NCBI RefSeq assembly: GCF_017876655.1
Contig: NZ_JAGIOK010000001.1
Span: 1 to 64,000 of the forward strand
Length of the DNA stretch: 64,000 bases
Reading direction: 5' to 3'
Source: Microbacterium imperiale
Lineage (GTDB): Bacteria > Actinomycetota > Actinomycetes > Actinomycetales > Microbacteriaceae
The notes below the pieces were generated by a model that searched no databases, had not been told where the DNA came from, and worked only from the letters and a program-made list of their open reading frames with translations. The position numbers were made by a program, and so were the translations under genes. This document shows positions 30,444-41,200 of the stretch, piece by piece (position 1 is the first letter of the stretch; each line of letters begins with the position of its first letter).

Positions 30444-32948
30444 TTAGCGATCCCGCCGCGTGCGCGGCATCCGCTTGCGCGGACCGGCCCCGTGCTCACG
30501 GTGCAGCAGCGAGCGCAGCGAGATGCGGGCGCGCAGCCGCGCCCACCACCCCAGGCCCTCATCGAACCGCGAACGCTCGGTTTCGACGAGCTCCCAGAAG
30601 CGGTCGCTCTCCGTCGCTTCGAGCGGGGCGACGTCGAAGACGGACCGGTCGGCCCAGGTCGCCAGCTGCACCGCGTTCGGGGTGCCCCCGTAGGCGGTCG
30701 CGAGCTCCTGGCGCGTCTGCGACCGGGGAGCGGGGCGACCGTGGTCGATCGCCGCGTCGACGAACTCCTGCCATCCACCGGTGAAGCGCTCGACGGGATC
30801 GTCGGCGCTGCGTCGCGCGCGACGACGCAGCAGCTTGACCAGCACGATCACCGCGAACGGGCCGAACAGCAGCAGGACGATCAGCAGCGACAGGCCGCCG
30901 ATGCGCAGCGCCGTCCACAGCGCGGTCAGGTCCTGTGTCGCGGTGGTGTCGTCGTCGGGCCGCTGGCCACCGTCGCTCGGGTTCGCGTCGGCGGGAAGCA
31001 CCGTCTCGGCCTGCTCCTGGCGGACGTCGGTCGGGATCTTCGGATCCTGGCGCTGCTGGACATCGGGCGAGGGGAACACCGCGTGCTGCGGGGTCACGTC
31101 GACCGGCACCCACGTCGAGTCCCGCCCCCGCACCTCGATCCACGCGGCGAGGTCGCCCGCCGTGCAGGCACCGTCGACGCAGGTCGACAGCGTCTCGTCG
31201 CTCGAATCCAGGCGCGTGCCGACCACGATGCGGGCATCGAAGCCGAGCCGATCGGCGATCATCATCGCCGCCACGGCGAACTGTTCGTCGTCTCCGACGG
31301 CGGCGACCAGGAGCGCGTCGTCGTCGCCGCCGACCTCGTTCTCGCGCGTCAGCAGATCGGCGAAGAGCGTCTCGATGCGGTCGGTCGAGTGGCCGGCGCG
31401 GCTCGGCTGGAACGCGTAGTCTCCCAGGTCGCTCATCCACGCGGGCGGGTCGGCCTCGTCGACGGTCAGAGCGTGACTGAGGAACCCCCGCGCCCGCAGC
31501 CGCTCGATCAACGTCTCCAGGCCCGAGCCGCCCGCCGACGCCTCCTGGGCATCGATCCAGGCGATGAGGCTCGGCGGGACGAGCTCGTCGGCCAGCGACG
31601 GTCCGGCACGCAGAGGCTCGAGCGAGCCGAGCGCCGCCGGGCTCGCATCGATCGCGGCCTCGTGCCGGTAGGCGGCGCCGGTGGCCAGACCCGGGTCGCC
31701 CAGCTGGACGGCGGCGCTGGTCTCGGCGTTGTAGTAGAACCCGTCGGCGAGAGCGGCGGCGTCGCCGGCGGTGAAGTCCAGCGAGGTGACGGACCCGACG
31801 GTCGGCATCCAGACGCCCTCGTACGCGTCGATGGAGATCCGCGCGGTGCCGACGGCGGTGCCCGGCGGCGCGGCGAGCGCGGAGGGAACGCGCGAGAACG
31901 CCGTGCGCGGGTCGCCGGGCGCGGCTGCCGGGTCGACGACGCGAGCGACGCGTCCGTCGTAGAAGGGGAGCGTCGCGAGGCGCACCCGGTCGGCCTCCGC
32001 CGGTGCCTCGACACGGAAGAGCGTCTGCTCGAAACGGTCGTCCGCGAAAGAGGCCCGGTACTGCCCGAGCGGGCTGAGGGCCGCGGCGAGCTCGAGCCGA
32101 GGGTCGACATCCGAGCGCAGCACGTCGCGGGTCTGACCGGCGAGAGCCCACGGCGCGGCGACGGCCGCGATGACGACGGCCGCGGTGACCATGCCGGCTG
32201 CCGTCGCCACGCGTCCCGCGAGGCCGCGCAGGGGACGCGGGCCCGATCGCACGCCCGTCGCGGCGACGGCCGTCGCGATGGCGCGTCGGCGATCGGACAG
32301 CGTGCGCCACACGACGGCGATGAGCGCCGCGACGACGGCGGCCATGCCGACGATCGCCTCGCGCGGAACGACGATCGGGCCGAGGACGACAGGAGCCTGC
32401 AGTGCCGTCGATCCGAACGCGACGCCGAACACGGTGGGCAGCAGCGTCACCGCGACAGCGATGGGCCAGAGCCGCCCGCCGCGCCAGGCCAGTGACAGCG
32501 CCGCGACCGGGACGGCGAGGAACACCAGCAGGGCCGGCGCGAGCGTCGTCTGGTAACTGCCGAGGGGCAGATCGAGGGTGAGGAGATCCTTCCACCCGGT
32601 GACCGGGGCCGTCAGCACCCCGAGCACGGCCTGAAGGGCTTGCGGTACCGAGCCGAGCATCGAGGGTGCGGCGAGCGGAAGCCCGAGAACGACGTAGGCG
32701 CCGATCGCCGCGGCGGCCAGCCACCAGCCGTTCCAGCGCCAGCGCAGGGCGGCGGCAGCGAGGGCGTGGCCGGCCGCGGTCGCGACGACCACGAGGACGA
32801 CGAAGGCCGCGCTGCGGTAGATCGGCCAGGCCGCGACCGCCCCGACCGCGTTCACGAGGTCGAGCACGGCGGCCTGCGTCAGGAGGAAGCGCAGCCGGAC
32901 GCGTGAGGTGCGGCGCGCGCGCAGGTCGCGCCGGGCCGGAGCGCTCAC
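30444..32948 (-). CDS. membrane transglutaminase-like protein, catalytic residues lost
   Basis: An 834-residue protein. About six membrane helices fill residues 15-270, an extracytoplasmic region holds a transglutaminase-like core (about 470-620), and one more helix near 680 precedes a cytoplasmic tail. The catalytic triad is broken: the usual GxCEQFA reads GDDEQFA with D554 at the Cys site, and the usual HAWxEV reads AAWIEV with A602 at the His site; only D617 in VDVTP remains. It should therefore not cross-link or cleave, and may bind peptide or act structurally. It overlaps the DUF58 gene by 4 bases. It matches the Tgm gene of PFNA clusters in position. Confidence 0.83.
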   Translation of the reverse strand: MSAPARRDLRARRTSRVRLRFLLTQAAVLDLVNAVGAVAAWPIYRSAAFVVLVVVATAAGHALAAAALRWRWNGWWLAAAAIGAYVVLGLPLAAPSMLGSVPQALQAVLGVLTAPVTGWKDLLTLDLPLGSYQTTLAPALLVFLAVPVAALSLAWRGGRLWPIAVAVTLLPTVFGVAFGSTALQAPVVLGPIVVPREAIVGMAAVVAALIAVVWRTLSDRRRAIATAVAATGVRSGPRPLRGLAGRVATAAGMVTAAVVIAAVAAPWALAGQTRDVLRSDVDPRLELAAALSPLGQYRASFADDRFEQTLFRVEAPAEADRVRLATLPFYDGRVARVVDPAAAPGDPRTAFSRVPSALAAPPGTAVGTARISIDAYEGVWMPTVGSVTSLDFTAGDAAALADGFYYNAETSAAVQLGDPGLATGAAYRHEAAIDASPAALGSLEPLRAGPSLADELVPPSLIAWIDAQEASAGGSGLETLIERLRARGFLSHALTVDEADPPAWMSDLGDYAFQPSRAGHSTDRIETLFADLLTRENEVGGDDDALLVAAVGDDEQFAVAAMMIADRLGFDARIVVGTRLDSSDETLSTCVDGACTAGDLAAWIEVRGRDSTWVPVDVTPQHAVFPSPDVQQRQDPKIPTDVRQEQAETVLPADANPSDGGQRPDDDTTATQDLTALWTALRIGGLSLLIVLLLFGPFAVIVLVKLLRRRARRSADDPVERFTGGWQEFVDAAIDHGRPAPRSQTRQELATAYGGTPNAVQLATWADRSVFDVAPLEATESDRFWELVETERSRFDEGLGWWARLRARISLRSLLHREHGAGPRKRMPRTRRDR

Positions 32949-34300
32949 GACTGCGCCGCCCGTGCGAGGAGGTGGCGCAGGTCATCGAGCAGCCCGATCG
33001 AGAGCACCGACATCGACCCGAGGCGGGTGAAGCGGGGCTCCGCGTCGAGCGCGCACATCACGGCGATCACGCCGACGTCGCCGGGGAAGGCGAGGGCGGT
33101 CGACTGCAGCTGCGCGGGGGTGAGGGTCGAGCCGCACACGAGGAAGGCGATCGAGACATCGGGATGACTCTCGGCCGCGAGCGAAGCGGCATCCCGCAGC
33201 GGGCTGACGTGCTCGGTGCGTTCGACTCCCGCGAGGTCATCGAGCAGGGTGCGCGAGGTGATCGTCGTGAGCTCGCGGATGGTGCGCACGCGCCGCCGCG
33301 CGAACTCCGGCACGTCGCCCCCGACGACGACGTCGACGTCGCGGCCGTCCCGGATGCCGCGTACGCCGAGCGACGCCGCCGCGCTGACCGCCAGCTCGAA
33401 CTCGTCGTCCGACGCGTACTCGTCGTCGCCGAGCGCCAGCGAGATGACCATGCGGCTGCGACGGGTCTCCTCGTACTGCCGGACCATGAGGGTGCCGGTC
33501 TTCGCCGTCGACTTCCAGTGGATCTGGCGCTGCGAGTCGCCGGGGACATAGGGCCGGATCGCGTGGAACGAGAAGTCGGCGTCGACGATCGTGCGCGAGG
33601 CGCTGCCCTCGAGGTCGCGCACGAAGCCCGTCGTGGTGCTGCGCAGCGCGGTCGTCACGGGGTGGATGTAGAGGGTGTGGACGTCGTCCCACGTCCCCTC
33701 GCGCTTGAGGATGCCCAGCGGATCACCGCGGACCGTTCGGGCCGGGCCGACGGTGATGATGCCGCGGCGGTGCGTCGGCACGATGACCTGCTCGGTGTGC
33801 TGGTGACCGTGGCGCAGCAGCGGGACGTGCACGTCGACGATGCCCTCGCCCACGGGGACGTCGATGCGACCCGGCAGCGCGGGCGCGCTGCCGACGTTCG
33901 TGACGACGAGCGTGCCCTCGACCTGCGTCCCGGCGACCACGCGGTCGTGCTCGAGCCGGAGGTCGACGTCATACGCCCGGGCGCTGAAGAGGAACGGCAC
34001 CGACAGCGCCAGCAGCACGAGGGCCGCGATGCCGGCGGCCGCGAACTCGATGAGCCCGAACGCGAGACCGACCCCGAGCCCGGCGACGGCGGCGACGACC
34101 ATGAGCCAGCCCGCGACGGTCACCGTCTCGGCGATCCACCTGCCCGTCGCGACGGCGGCACGGCGCACACGGCGCCACGACTGCACGCCGCGCACCGCGA
34201 GCACCGTGGTCCGGCCCGTCGTGCCGAACCGGGTGCGCGCGAACCCCGTGCCGTCGGCGACCGACGTCCGGGTGAGGCGCGACTCGGTGTTGAAGCTCAC
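32945..34300 (-). CDS. DUF58 domain protein
   Basis: A 451-residue protein. Two membrane helices lie at about 52-95; the rest is cytoplasmic or on the membrane surface and includes a beta-rich region and the DUF58 core (about 215-290) with the signature GDSQRQIHWKSTAKTGTLMV. The C-terminal part has a VWA-like fold pattern. DUF58 proteins pair with MoxR ATPases, which remodel or load them; both genes overlap by 4 bases here. Its client is unknown; the giant surface protein of this operon is a candidate. Confidence 0.85.
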   Translation of the reverse strand: MSFNTESRLTRTSVADGTGFARTRFGTTGRTTVLAVRGVQSWRRVRRAAVATGRWIAETVTVAGWLMVVAAVAGLGVGLAFGLIEFAAAGIAALVLLALSVPFLFSARAYDVDLRLEHDRVVAGTQVEGTLVVTNVGSAPALPGRIDVPVGEGIVDVHVPLLRHGHQHTEQVIVPTHRRGIITVGPARTVRGDPLGILKREGTWDDVHTLYIHPVTTALRSTTTGFVRDLEGSASRTIVDADFSFHAIRPYVPGDSQRQIHWKSTAKTGTLMVRQYEETRRSRMVISLALGDDEYASDDEFELAVSAAASLGVRGIRDGRDVDVVVGGDVPEFARRRVRTIRELTTITSRTLLDDLAGVERTEHVSPLRDAASLAAESHPDVSIAFLVCGSTLTPAQLQSTALAFPGDVGVIAVMCALDAEPRFTRLGSMSVLSIGLLDDLRHLLARAAQS

Positions 34301-35262
34301 ACGGCCTCTCTCTGGCTCGGCGGGACCGTGTCGAGCAGCACCTGGCCGATGACGGCGCCGGCGGTGACGCCGTCGAACTCCGCTTCGGGGTCGAGGATGA
34401 GGCGGTGCGCGAGGACGGGCTCGGCGAGCGCCTTCACGTCGTCGGGCGTGACGTAGCTGCGGCCGTGGGCGACCGCCCAGGTCTTCGCGGCCTTCGTCAG
34501 GGCCAGCGCGCCGCGCACACTGACGCCGAGGCGCACCTCGGTCGCCAGGCGGGTCGCCTCGACGATGCGTGCGATGTAGTCGAGCACGAGCGCGTCGAGG
34601 TACACGCCGCGCGCGATGTCGGCCATGCTGACGATGCCCTGCGGCGTGATGACGGGCGTCACTTCGCGTCGCGACTCGGCCGCGCCCTCGAGGATGCGCA
34701 CGGTCGCGGCGTGATCGGGGTAGCCGAGGGTCGTCTTCATGAGGAACCGGTCGAGCTGCGCCTCGGGCAGACGATAGGTGCCCGCCTGCTCGACGGGGTT
34801 CTGCGTCGCCACCACGAGGAACGGCACGCCGACCCGACGCGTGACGCCGTCGACGGTCACCTGGCCCTCTTCCATGACCTCCAGCAGCGCGGACTGCGTC
34901 TTCGGCGAGGCCCGGTTGATCTCGTCGGCGAGCACGATGTTGGCGAAGATCGGACCCTGGTGGAATTCGAACTCGCCGCGGCTCTGGTCGTAGACGGTGA
35001 TGCCGGTGACGTCGCCCGGCAGCAGGTCGGGCGTGAACTGGATGCGGCTGCTGGTGCCCTGCACCGTCTGCCCCATGGCCCGCGCGAGCGAGGTCTTGCC
35101 GGTGCCCGGGAAGTCCTCGAGCAGGAGGTGGCCCTCGGACACCATCGCGGCGAAGGCGAGCTCGATGACGTGCCGCTTGCCCAGCACGACCTTCTCGACG
35201 TTGTCGACGAGCGTCGCGAAGGTCTCCTGGAACCAGGCGGTCTGCTCCGGGGTGATGCTCAT
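34297..35262 (-). CDS. MoxR-type AAA+ ATPase
   Basis: A 321-residue cytoplasmic chaperone-like ATPase of the MoxR family. It has Walker A FPGTGKTSLA (about 45-54), Walker B VLADEINRASPKTQSALLEVMEE, sensor 1 VVATQNPVEQAGTYRLPEAQLDRF, and the C-terminal lid domain with GVSVRGALALTKAAKTWA. The ATG at 35260-35262 gives MSITPEQTAWFQETF; the open frame extends further but into the preceding gene. The start follows GAGAGGACCCC. MoxR proteins usually help mature or assemble a partner complex with DUF58 or VWA proteins; the partner gene follows directly. Confidence 0.93.
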   Translation of the reverse strand: MSITPEQTAWFQETFATLVDNVEKVVLGKRHVIELAFAAMVSEGHLLLEDFPGTGKTSLARAMGQTVQGTSSRIQFTPDLLPGDVTGITVYDQSRGEFEFHQGPIFANIVLADEINRASPKTQSALLEVMEEGQVTVDGVTRRVGVPFLVVATQNPVEQAGTYRLPEAQLDRFLMKTTLGYPDHAATVRILEGAAESRREVTPVITPQGIVSMADIARGVYLDALVLDYIARIVEATRLATEVRLGVSVRGALALTKAAKTWAVAHGRSYVTPDDVKALAEPVLAHRLILDPEAEFDGVTAGAVIGQVLLDTVPPSQREAV

Positions 35263-35293
35263 GGGGTCCTCTCGCGGATGCCGTGCGGCAGGG

Positions 35294-38200
35294 TCAGGGG
35301 GTGGCGGGTTCGGTCGGGGGCGGTGTCTCGTCCCCGGGTGATGGCGGTGGTGTGACCTTGTCGCAGATGCGCTCGAGGGTGAGCTGCTGCAGGTCGGCGA
35401 GGGCACCGGTCCAGGTCACCGTGTACCGGTTGCGCTCGACGGCGCCGGCCGGGCCGACGGCGCTCGAGGTCACCGAGTAGGTTCCCGACGGCAGGCCCGG
35501 CGGGCTCCACGCCGGCACGGCGGTCTGGTCCGACCGGCAGCTCGGCAGCGACGCCGCCGACACCTGGACGGGGAAGGACGCGCTGGACGACGCGGGAACG
35601 ACGGGGGAGGGGTCGGAGCAGTCCGAGTCGAAGCCGAGGAACGTGTCGCACCAGCGGCCCGTCCACCCCGATACCGGTGAATTGAAGCCGGGGGTGAACT
35701 CGTCGGTGCGGTTTCCGTTGTTGTACAGCCGGAACTGCGCCTCGGGGAACGGCGGGTTCTGCGGCCGGTTCAGCTGCGCTCGGTACGTGTAGGTCGTGCC
35801 GTCCGAGTTCGGGCGCGAGTCGACCGAGAAGGTGATCGCGTCGGGTGCGGTCACGTTGCCCACGGGGCGTGCGGAGATCTCCGCCCGCGTGGTCCCGAAG
35901 TCGCCGCGGCCGTTGAAGGTGTGCTGCGCACAGGCCCAGATCGTCTTCTTGCGGAAGGACTGCGCCTCGAACGTCTGGCTCGTCGCTGTGCCGTTCGGGA
36001 CGCACGCGTCCGCCGAGCGGTCGCTGAAGCCGATCAGGGTCTGCGTGCCGTCGCCGTTGCGCTGGATCGACGCCGTCACGGTGATCGAGTTCGACGTGTT
36101 CGTCTCGGTCAGCGTCAGGCCCGGCGCCCCGACGCCGTGGGCGCGGACGTCGAGCGAGCGTCCCTCGCTGGATCCGGCGGCGATCGGCGGCAGGTCGAAC
36201 GTCGTGAGCGGGGTCGCTGTCAGCGTCGTCGCCGTGTTCGATCCGACGTCGTAGTTCGGGAAGGTGGCCGTGCCGCCCACGACCGGGCGGGTGTCGGAGC
36301 CCTGTCGGCCGCCCGTGAGCCGGACGCTGCCGGCGGTGGCATCCAGTCCCGTCACGGTGATGGTCGCGCGACCGCCGTCGCGACCGTTGGGCGTCGGCTC
36401 GAACGACGACCCGCCCGGCTGTGCCGGCGGCCGGTAGGCCCACGCCTCGGCCCGGACCGTCGAGCGGGACTCGCCGACGGAGCTGTAGGCGCGCGCCTCG
36501 TACGTGATCTTCTCGCCCACGGGCGCGGAGATCGGACCGCAGGCGCCGGAGGCGGGGCAGGTGGCGACCTCGCGGCCACCGGCGGTGATGCGGTAACCCT
36601 GGACGGCGGGGTAGGAGCCGCCGTCCGACGAGACGCGCAGCGTCACCGAGTCGCCCGCGTAGGCGGTCCATTCCAGCCGCGAGGGGTTCGCCGGCAGGCC
36701 CTGCAGATCGAGGATGACCTGGCCGTCGCGTTCACCGCTCGACTGGCGCCCCTGGGCGTCCTCGACCGTGAACGAGCCGGTGCACTCCCCGGCGCCCGGC
36801 GCGTCGGCCTGCCAGGTGGCGCGGACCGCCGTGTCGCTCGCGCGTGAGAACGACACGCCCGTGCAGTTGCCGGGGCTGCTCGCCCCGACGACGCGCAGCG
36901 GCGTGCCCGGCAGCGGATTCACTTCGCCGCCGGCGCCGATGACCTCGATCGTGCACGAGGTCGCGCCGCCCGACTGCGAGCACGTCTGCACCGCCGAGCC
37001 GCCCTTGGGCAGGGTGGAGGGGGCGGGGCCGACGGTCAGCAGAAGGTTGGCCGTGGGAGCGTCGGGGTGGCTCGGCAGGGTGATGGCGACCGGTTCCTGA
37101 CGGCCGGGACGCGCGGCGTCGGCCGCGGTGACGGTCGCCGTGCTCCCCGAGATCTCGACCGAGAACTGGTCGCCCCCGTACGAGCCGGCGTACTGCACGG
37201 CATCCCAGTCGGCTGCACCCGCCCACTGCACCATCTGCGCAAGATCGTAGGTCTGCGTCGCACCGGGGCCCACCGTCAGCGAGGCGCTGCGCAGGGTCGG
37301 CTGCGGGATCTCAGCCTCGACGGCGACCCGGACGGTCAGGTAGGTGGCGACCTCCTGCGTCTCGAGGCGCACCGGCACGACGCAGCTGTCGGTCCACGGG
37401 GCCCCGGCGCCGGCGGCGTACCGCACCGTCGTGCCCGACACCGCGGTGCAGCTCGCTTCGCCGCGCGCGCCGCCCGCGCGGACACCCGAGCCCTCGAGCA
37501 CGAGTGTCGCGCCGCGGGGGATGCGGACGGCGTCGGCGAGGTCGATGTCGACGCTCTCCTTCTCGCGCACCTCCACGGGCCCGAAGCCCTCACGCAGCGC
37601 GAGGCGCACGTCGGCGTCGCCGGGCACGCGCAGGAAGCCGTAGGAGGTCACCTCGGTGCCGTCGAAGGCCGTGCCGGTGACTTCGAACGGGATCAGTCGC
37701 GACTTCTCGGGCAGCTCGCCCGAGATCTTCCACCCGTCGACCGAGACGTCGTCGGGGTCGCCCCACAGGCTCAGTCGCAGGCCGGACACGTCTCCGGTGT
37801 TCCACGAGACCTGGCCGTCGAGGACGTCCACCCCGTCGGGGAAGTCGTCACGTGTCTCGACCGTCAGGACGGTGTCGCGGACGATCGGGTAGTCGGGAAC
37901 CGGCTCGCGGACCACCTTGACGACGATGAGGCCGATCGCGGTGTCGCCGCGCTCGTTGCGGACGGTGTACGTGTACGAGAAGGTGCCGAGCACCTCGCCC
38001 GCCCGCAGCGTCACGGCGCCCTCGTCGACGGACCCGATCAGGGCCTGCAGCGTGTCGTACTCGGCCGAGCCCTCCTGGGCGTTCGGGCGCACCTCGACGA
38101 GTTCGAGCTCGCTGCCGGCCGGGTCGATGTCGTTGTCGGTGGGGCGCACCACGACGGTGCTCTCGCCCCCGACCTGCACCTGCACGTAATCGCTGTAGGT

Positions 38201-41200
38201 CACCGGACTCGGGTCGGCCTGCGTGTCGATCACACCGACCCGCACGTCGGCCGTGCCGGTGGCCCCGCTGGGGTCGCGCACGGCGTAGCTGAAGCGGACC
38301 TGACCGCTGAACCCCTCGGGGCTCGTGTAGACGATCGCCGACCCGTCGGCGGAGATCGTGGCCGAGCCCTGCTCGGGCTGCGAGACGATGCGGTCGAGGG
38401 TGACCGGGTCGCCGTCGGGATCGACGGCGTACCCATCGAGCGGGATGCTGACGGACTGACCGCTCAGGACGCGGCCGACGAGCGTGCGCGGCAGCGGCGC
38501 CTGATTGGATTCGTTGCCCACGACGGTGACCGTCACGCGGGCGGTGTCGGTCACCTCGGGAAAGCCCAGTCGGAAGATCGTGTAGGTCAGCGCATACGTG
38601 CCGGCTTCTTCGGGCGCCAGATAGCGCAGCACGCGGCTGGTCGCGAACGCGAGGCCGCCGCCGGTCTCGTTCACGATCGACGACGGGTCGATGGCGATCA
38701 GTGCGCCGGAGGGCGCGGTGTCGTTGTCGAGGACCGGGATGTCGATCTGCGTGCCGGCCCGCACCGTGACGGCGTCGTCGACGGCGATCGGCGGCTCGGC
38801 GGTCGCCGCCGGCAGCAGGACGACCGTCAGCTCGCCCTGCGCCGTCGCCGCGGCGTTGCCCGTGCCGTCCGAGACGGTGTAGCGGACGACGCCGAGGCGT
38901 CCCGGGGCTCCGGTGTCGGTCGTGCCGCTCACACGCAGCAGGCTCTGGCCGACGAGGTCGACGCCGAGCGAGGCGAAGGGGTCGCTCTCGGGTCGGATGT
39001 CGCTGAGGAGCAGCACGAGGCCCGCGGGGTTCGAGACGGCCGATGCGACGTCGATGGTGGCGTCCTCGTTGGGGCGCACGAACGCGGTCAGTGGGGGAGT
39101 CGTGATGACAGCGGACTCGGGAGCCTGCATCGTGACGCGGACCGTGGCCGTGACCTCGGTGAGGGCATCGCGCACGCTGTACTGCACGAGGTACGAGCCG
39201 GGGGCGGATGCCGTGACCACCATGCTCAGGGCCGCCGGGTTGGCGGCGGCGGTCGAGCGGCCCTCGTCGAGCGCCACCGCACCGGTCAGGGTGACCGGGC
39301 CGGCGGCGCCGGTCACGTACGGGGCGACGGAGACGTCGAGCGGTTCGCCCACCACACCCGTGACGGCGAACGACTCCGCCGTCAGCTCCGGCGCCGGCGT
39401 CACCGTGATCGACAGCGGCTGCGTGGTCGTGGCCCCGCGCGCATCCGACACGGTCACGGTGATCGAGACCGCGAGTCCCTCGGTGGCGTTCGGATCGGGG
39501 TGCTGGTAGGTCAGCGTGCCCTGGGGCGAGGTCGTGACGGTGCCGACACCGGTGTCGTTGGTGGCGCCGGCGAGGAAGACCGGGTCGCCCTCCGGGTCGA
39601 CCCATCCCTCGAGGAGCTCGGCCGACACGGTGCCGCCGGGCGCGACGGTGAGCGAGGGCCAGGTGGCGAGACACTCCTCGACGCCGCACCAGACGGGGGC
39701 GGTGTTCTGCTCGTCGGGCACGACCGTCAGGGTGACGGTGGCGTAGTCCGACAGCAGGCCGTCGGCCGTCGTGCCGTCGGTCACGCGGTAGCGCAGCGTG
39801 GCCGACCCCGTGGCCTCGGGCGAGACGGCGACGGTCAGCTGCTGTTGAGCGCCGGTGACGGTCGCGGTGCCGAAGGCCGGGTCGAGGTTCTCGAGCGACG
39901 CCACGTCGATGCTCAGCACGTCCTCGTTGGGGTCGTGGTCGTTCAAGAGCACCGGGAGCAATGTGACCGACCCCGGACGCACGCCGAACGCGTCATCGAC
40001 GGCGACGGGCGGCTTGGGCTCGACGACGCGCTCGGACGTCGCGTCCTCCTGCTGCTGCACCTGGGTCTGCTGGTCGAGGTCCCACTGCTGGGACGAGGCG
40101 ATGAGATCACCCGAGGGCACCGACCACACCCACCCGGAGCGCCGATCGTTCAGCGCGAGGCGACTGCCGTTGCCGATGAAGCTCGGGTCGACGTTGTCGC
40201 CGATGTCCGCGCCGCGGTAGTCGAGCGTCGTCACGGTGTCGGGGTCGGAGCTCGTCCACAGCGAACCGGACGCCTCGCCGTCGGCGAGCCACGCCGCATG
40301 CACCGTCGACTGCAGCACGGCGGGCCGAGCCGGGGTGCCCGATCCCGGCTGATCGACGACCCGCGTCGCTCGCCCGTCGCCGAGACCGACCCGCACGAGA
40401 CCGTCCGTGTCGGCGATGTGGACCGCGTCGCCCTCGGCAGCGGCATCCTGCACGCGTGCACCCGGTCCGATGCCGGCGGCGACCGGCTCGTCGCGGCCGC
40501 GGATCCAGACGTCTCCGGTCGCGTCGTCGACGAGCACCCAGGTTCCGCCCACGACGGTCAGCTGCGCCGCCGCAGGTGCGTCGGAAGTGGCGTCCTCACC
40601 GAGGATGCGGCCGGTGCGGGAGTCCGCGCGGACGATGCGGCTCTCGTCCGCCGAGTAGGCGTAGACGGTCCCGCCCGGGTCGATCGCGACGGCGGCGGCC
40701 ACGAACCGCGGCCGCTCCTCGCCCTCGGCCACCTCGACGTCGGCGTAGGGGTCGATCGGCACCGCCTCGCCGCCGCCCGAGAGGCTCGCGCCGAAGACGG
40801 TGCCGGCCTCGGTGCGGTACGCGAGGTAATCGCCCGCGGTGGCGATGTCGCTCGTTCCGGGCGGCGTGGGGGCGAAGGCATCCTCGACGTCGTCGGTGAG
40901 GTCGGCCGGCCGGCCCATGTCGACGTCGGAGAACTGCGAGCCGCCGTCGCTGAAGACGAAGAGCCTGTCGTCGGTCTGGGCGATCTGGCTGCCGTTGTCG
41001 ACCTGCTTGACCGTGTCGATCTCGCCGAGTTCGAGGTTCACCCGCGCGTAGCCGCTGCCGGCGCCGTTCTGCAGGGCCCAGACCGTGGGGTTCTCGGGAG
41101 GCGTCTGCTGCGCGTCGTACCCGGGCCACACGACCGCGAGCGTCGTGACCACGGCGACGGCGGCGGTCACCGCGGCAGCGCCGATCCAGGTGCTCCTGCG

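Noticed and set aside
30990..31010. An ETVL motif in the transglutaminase-like protein.
   Set aside because: It lies between the outside domain and the last membrane helix, predicted extracytoplasmic, so a cytoplasmic kinase could not reach it. It is probably chance, as is a DTVL in the giant surface protein.
29100..32495. A 1131-codon plus-strand open frame opposite the FHA and transglutaminase-like genes.
   Set aside because: Same artefact; it spans two real minus-strand genes and their gap and resembles no protein family.
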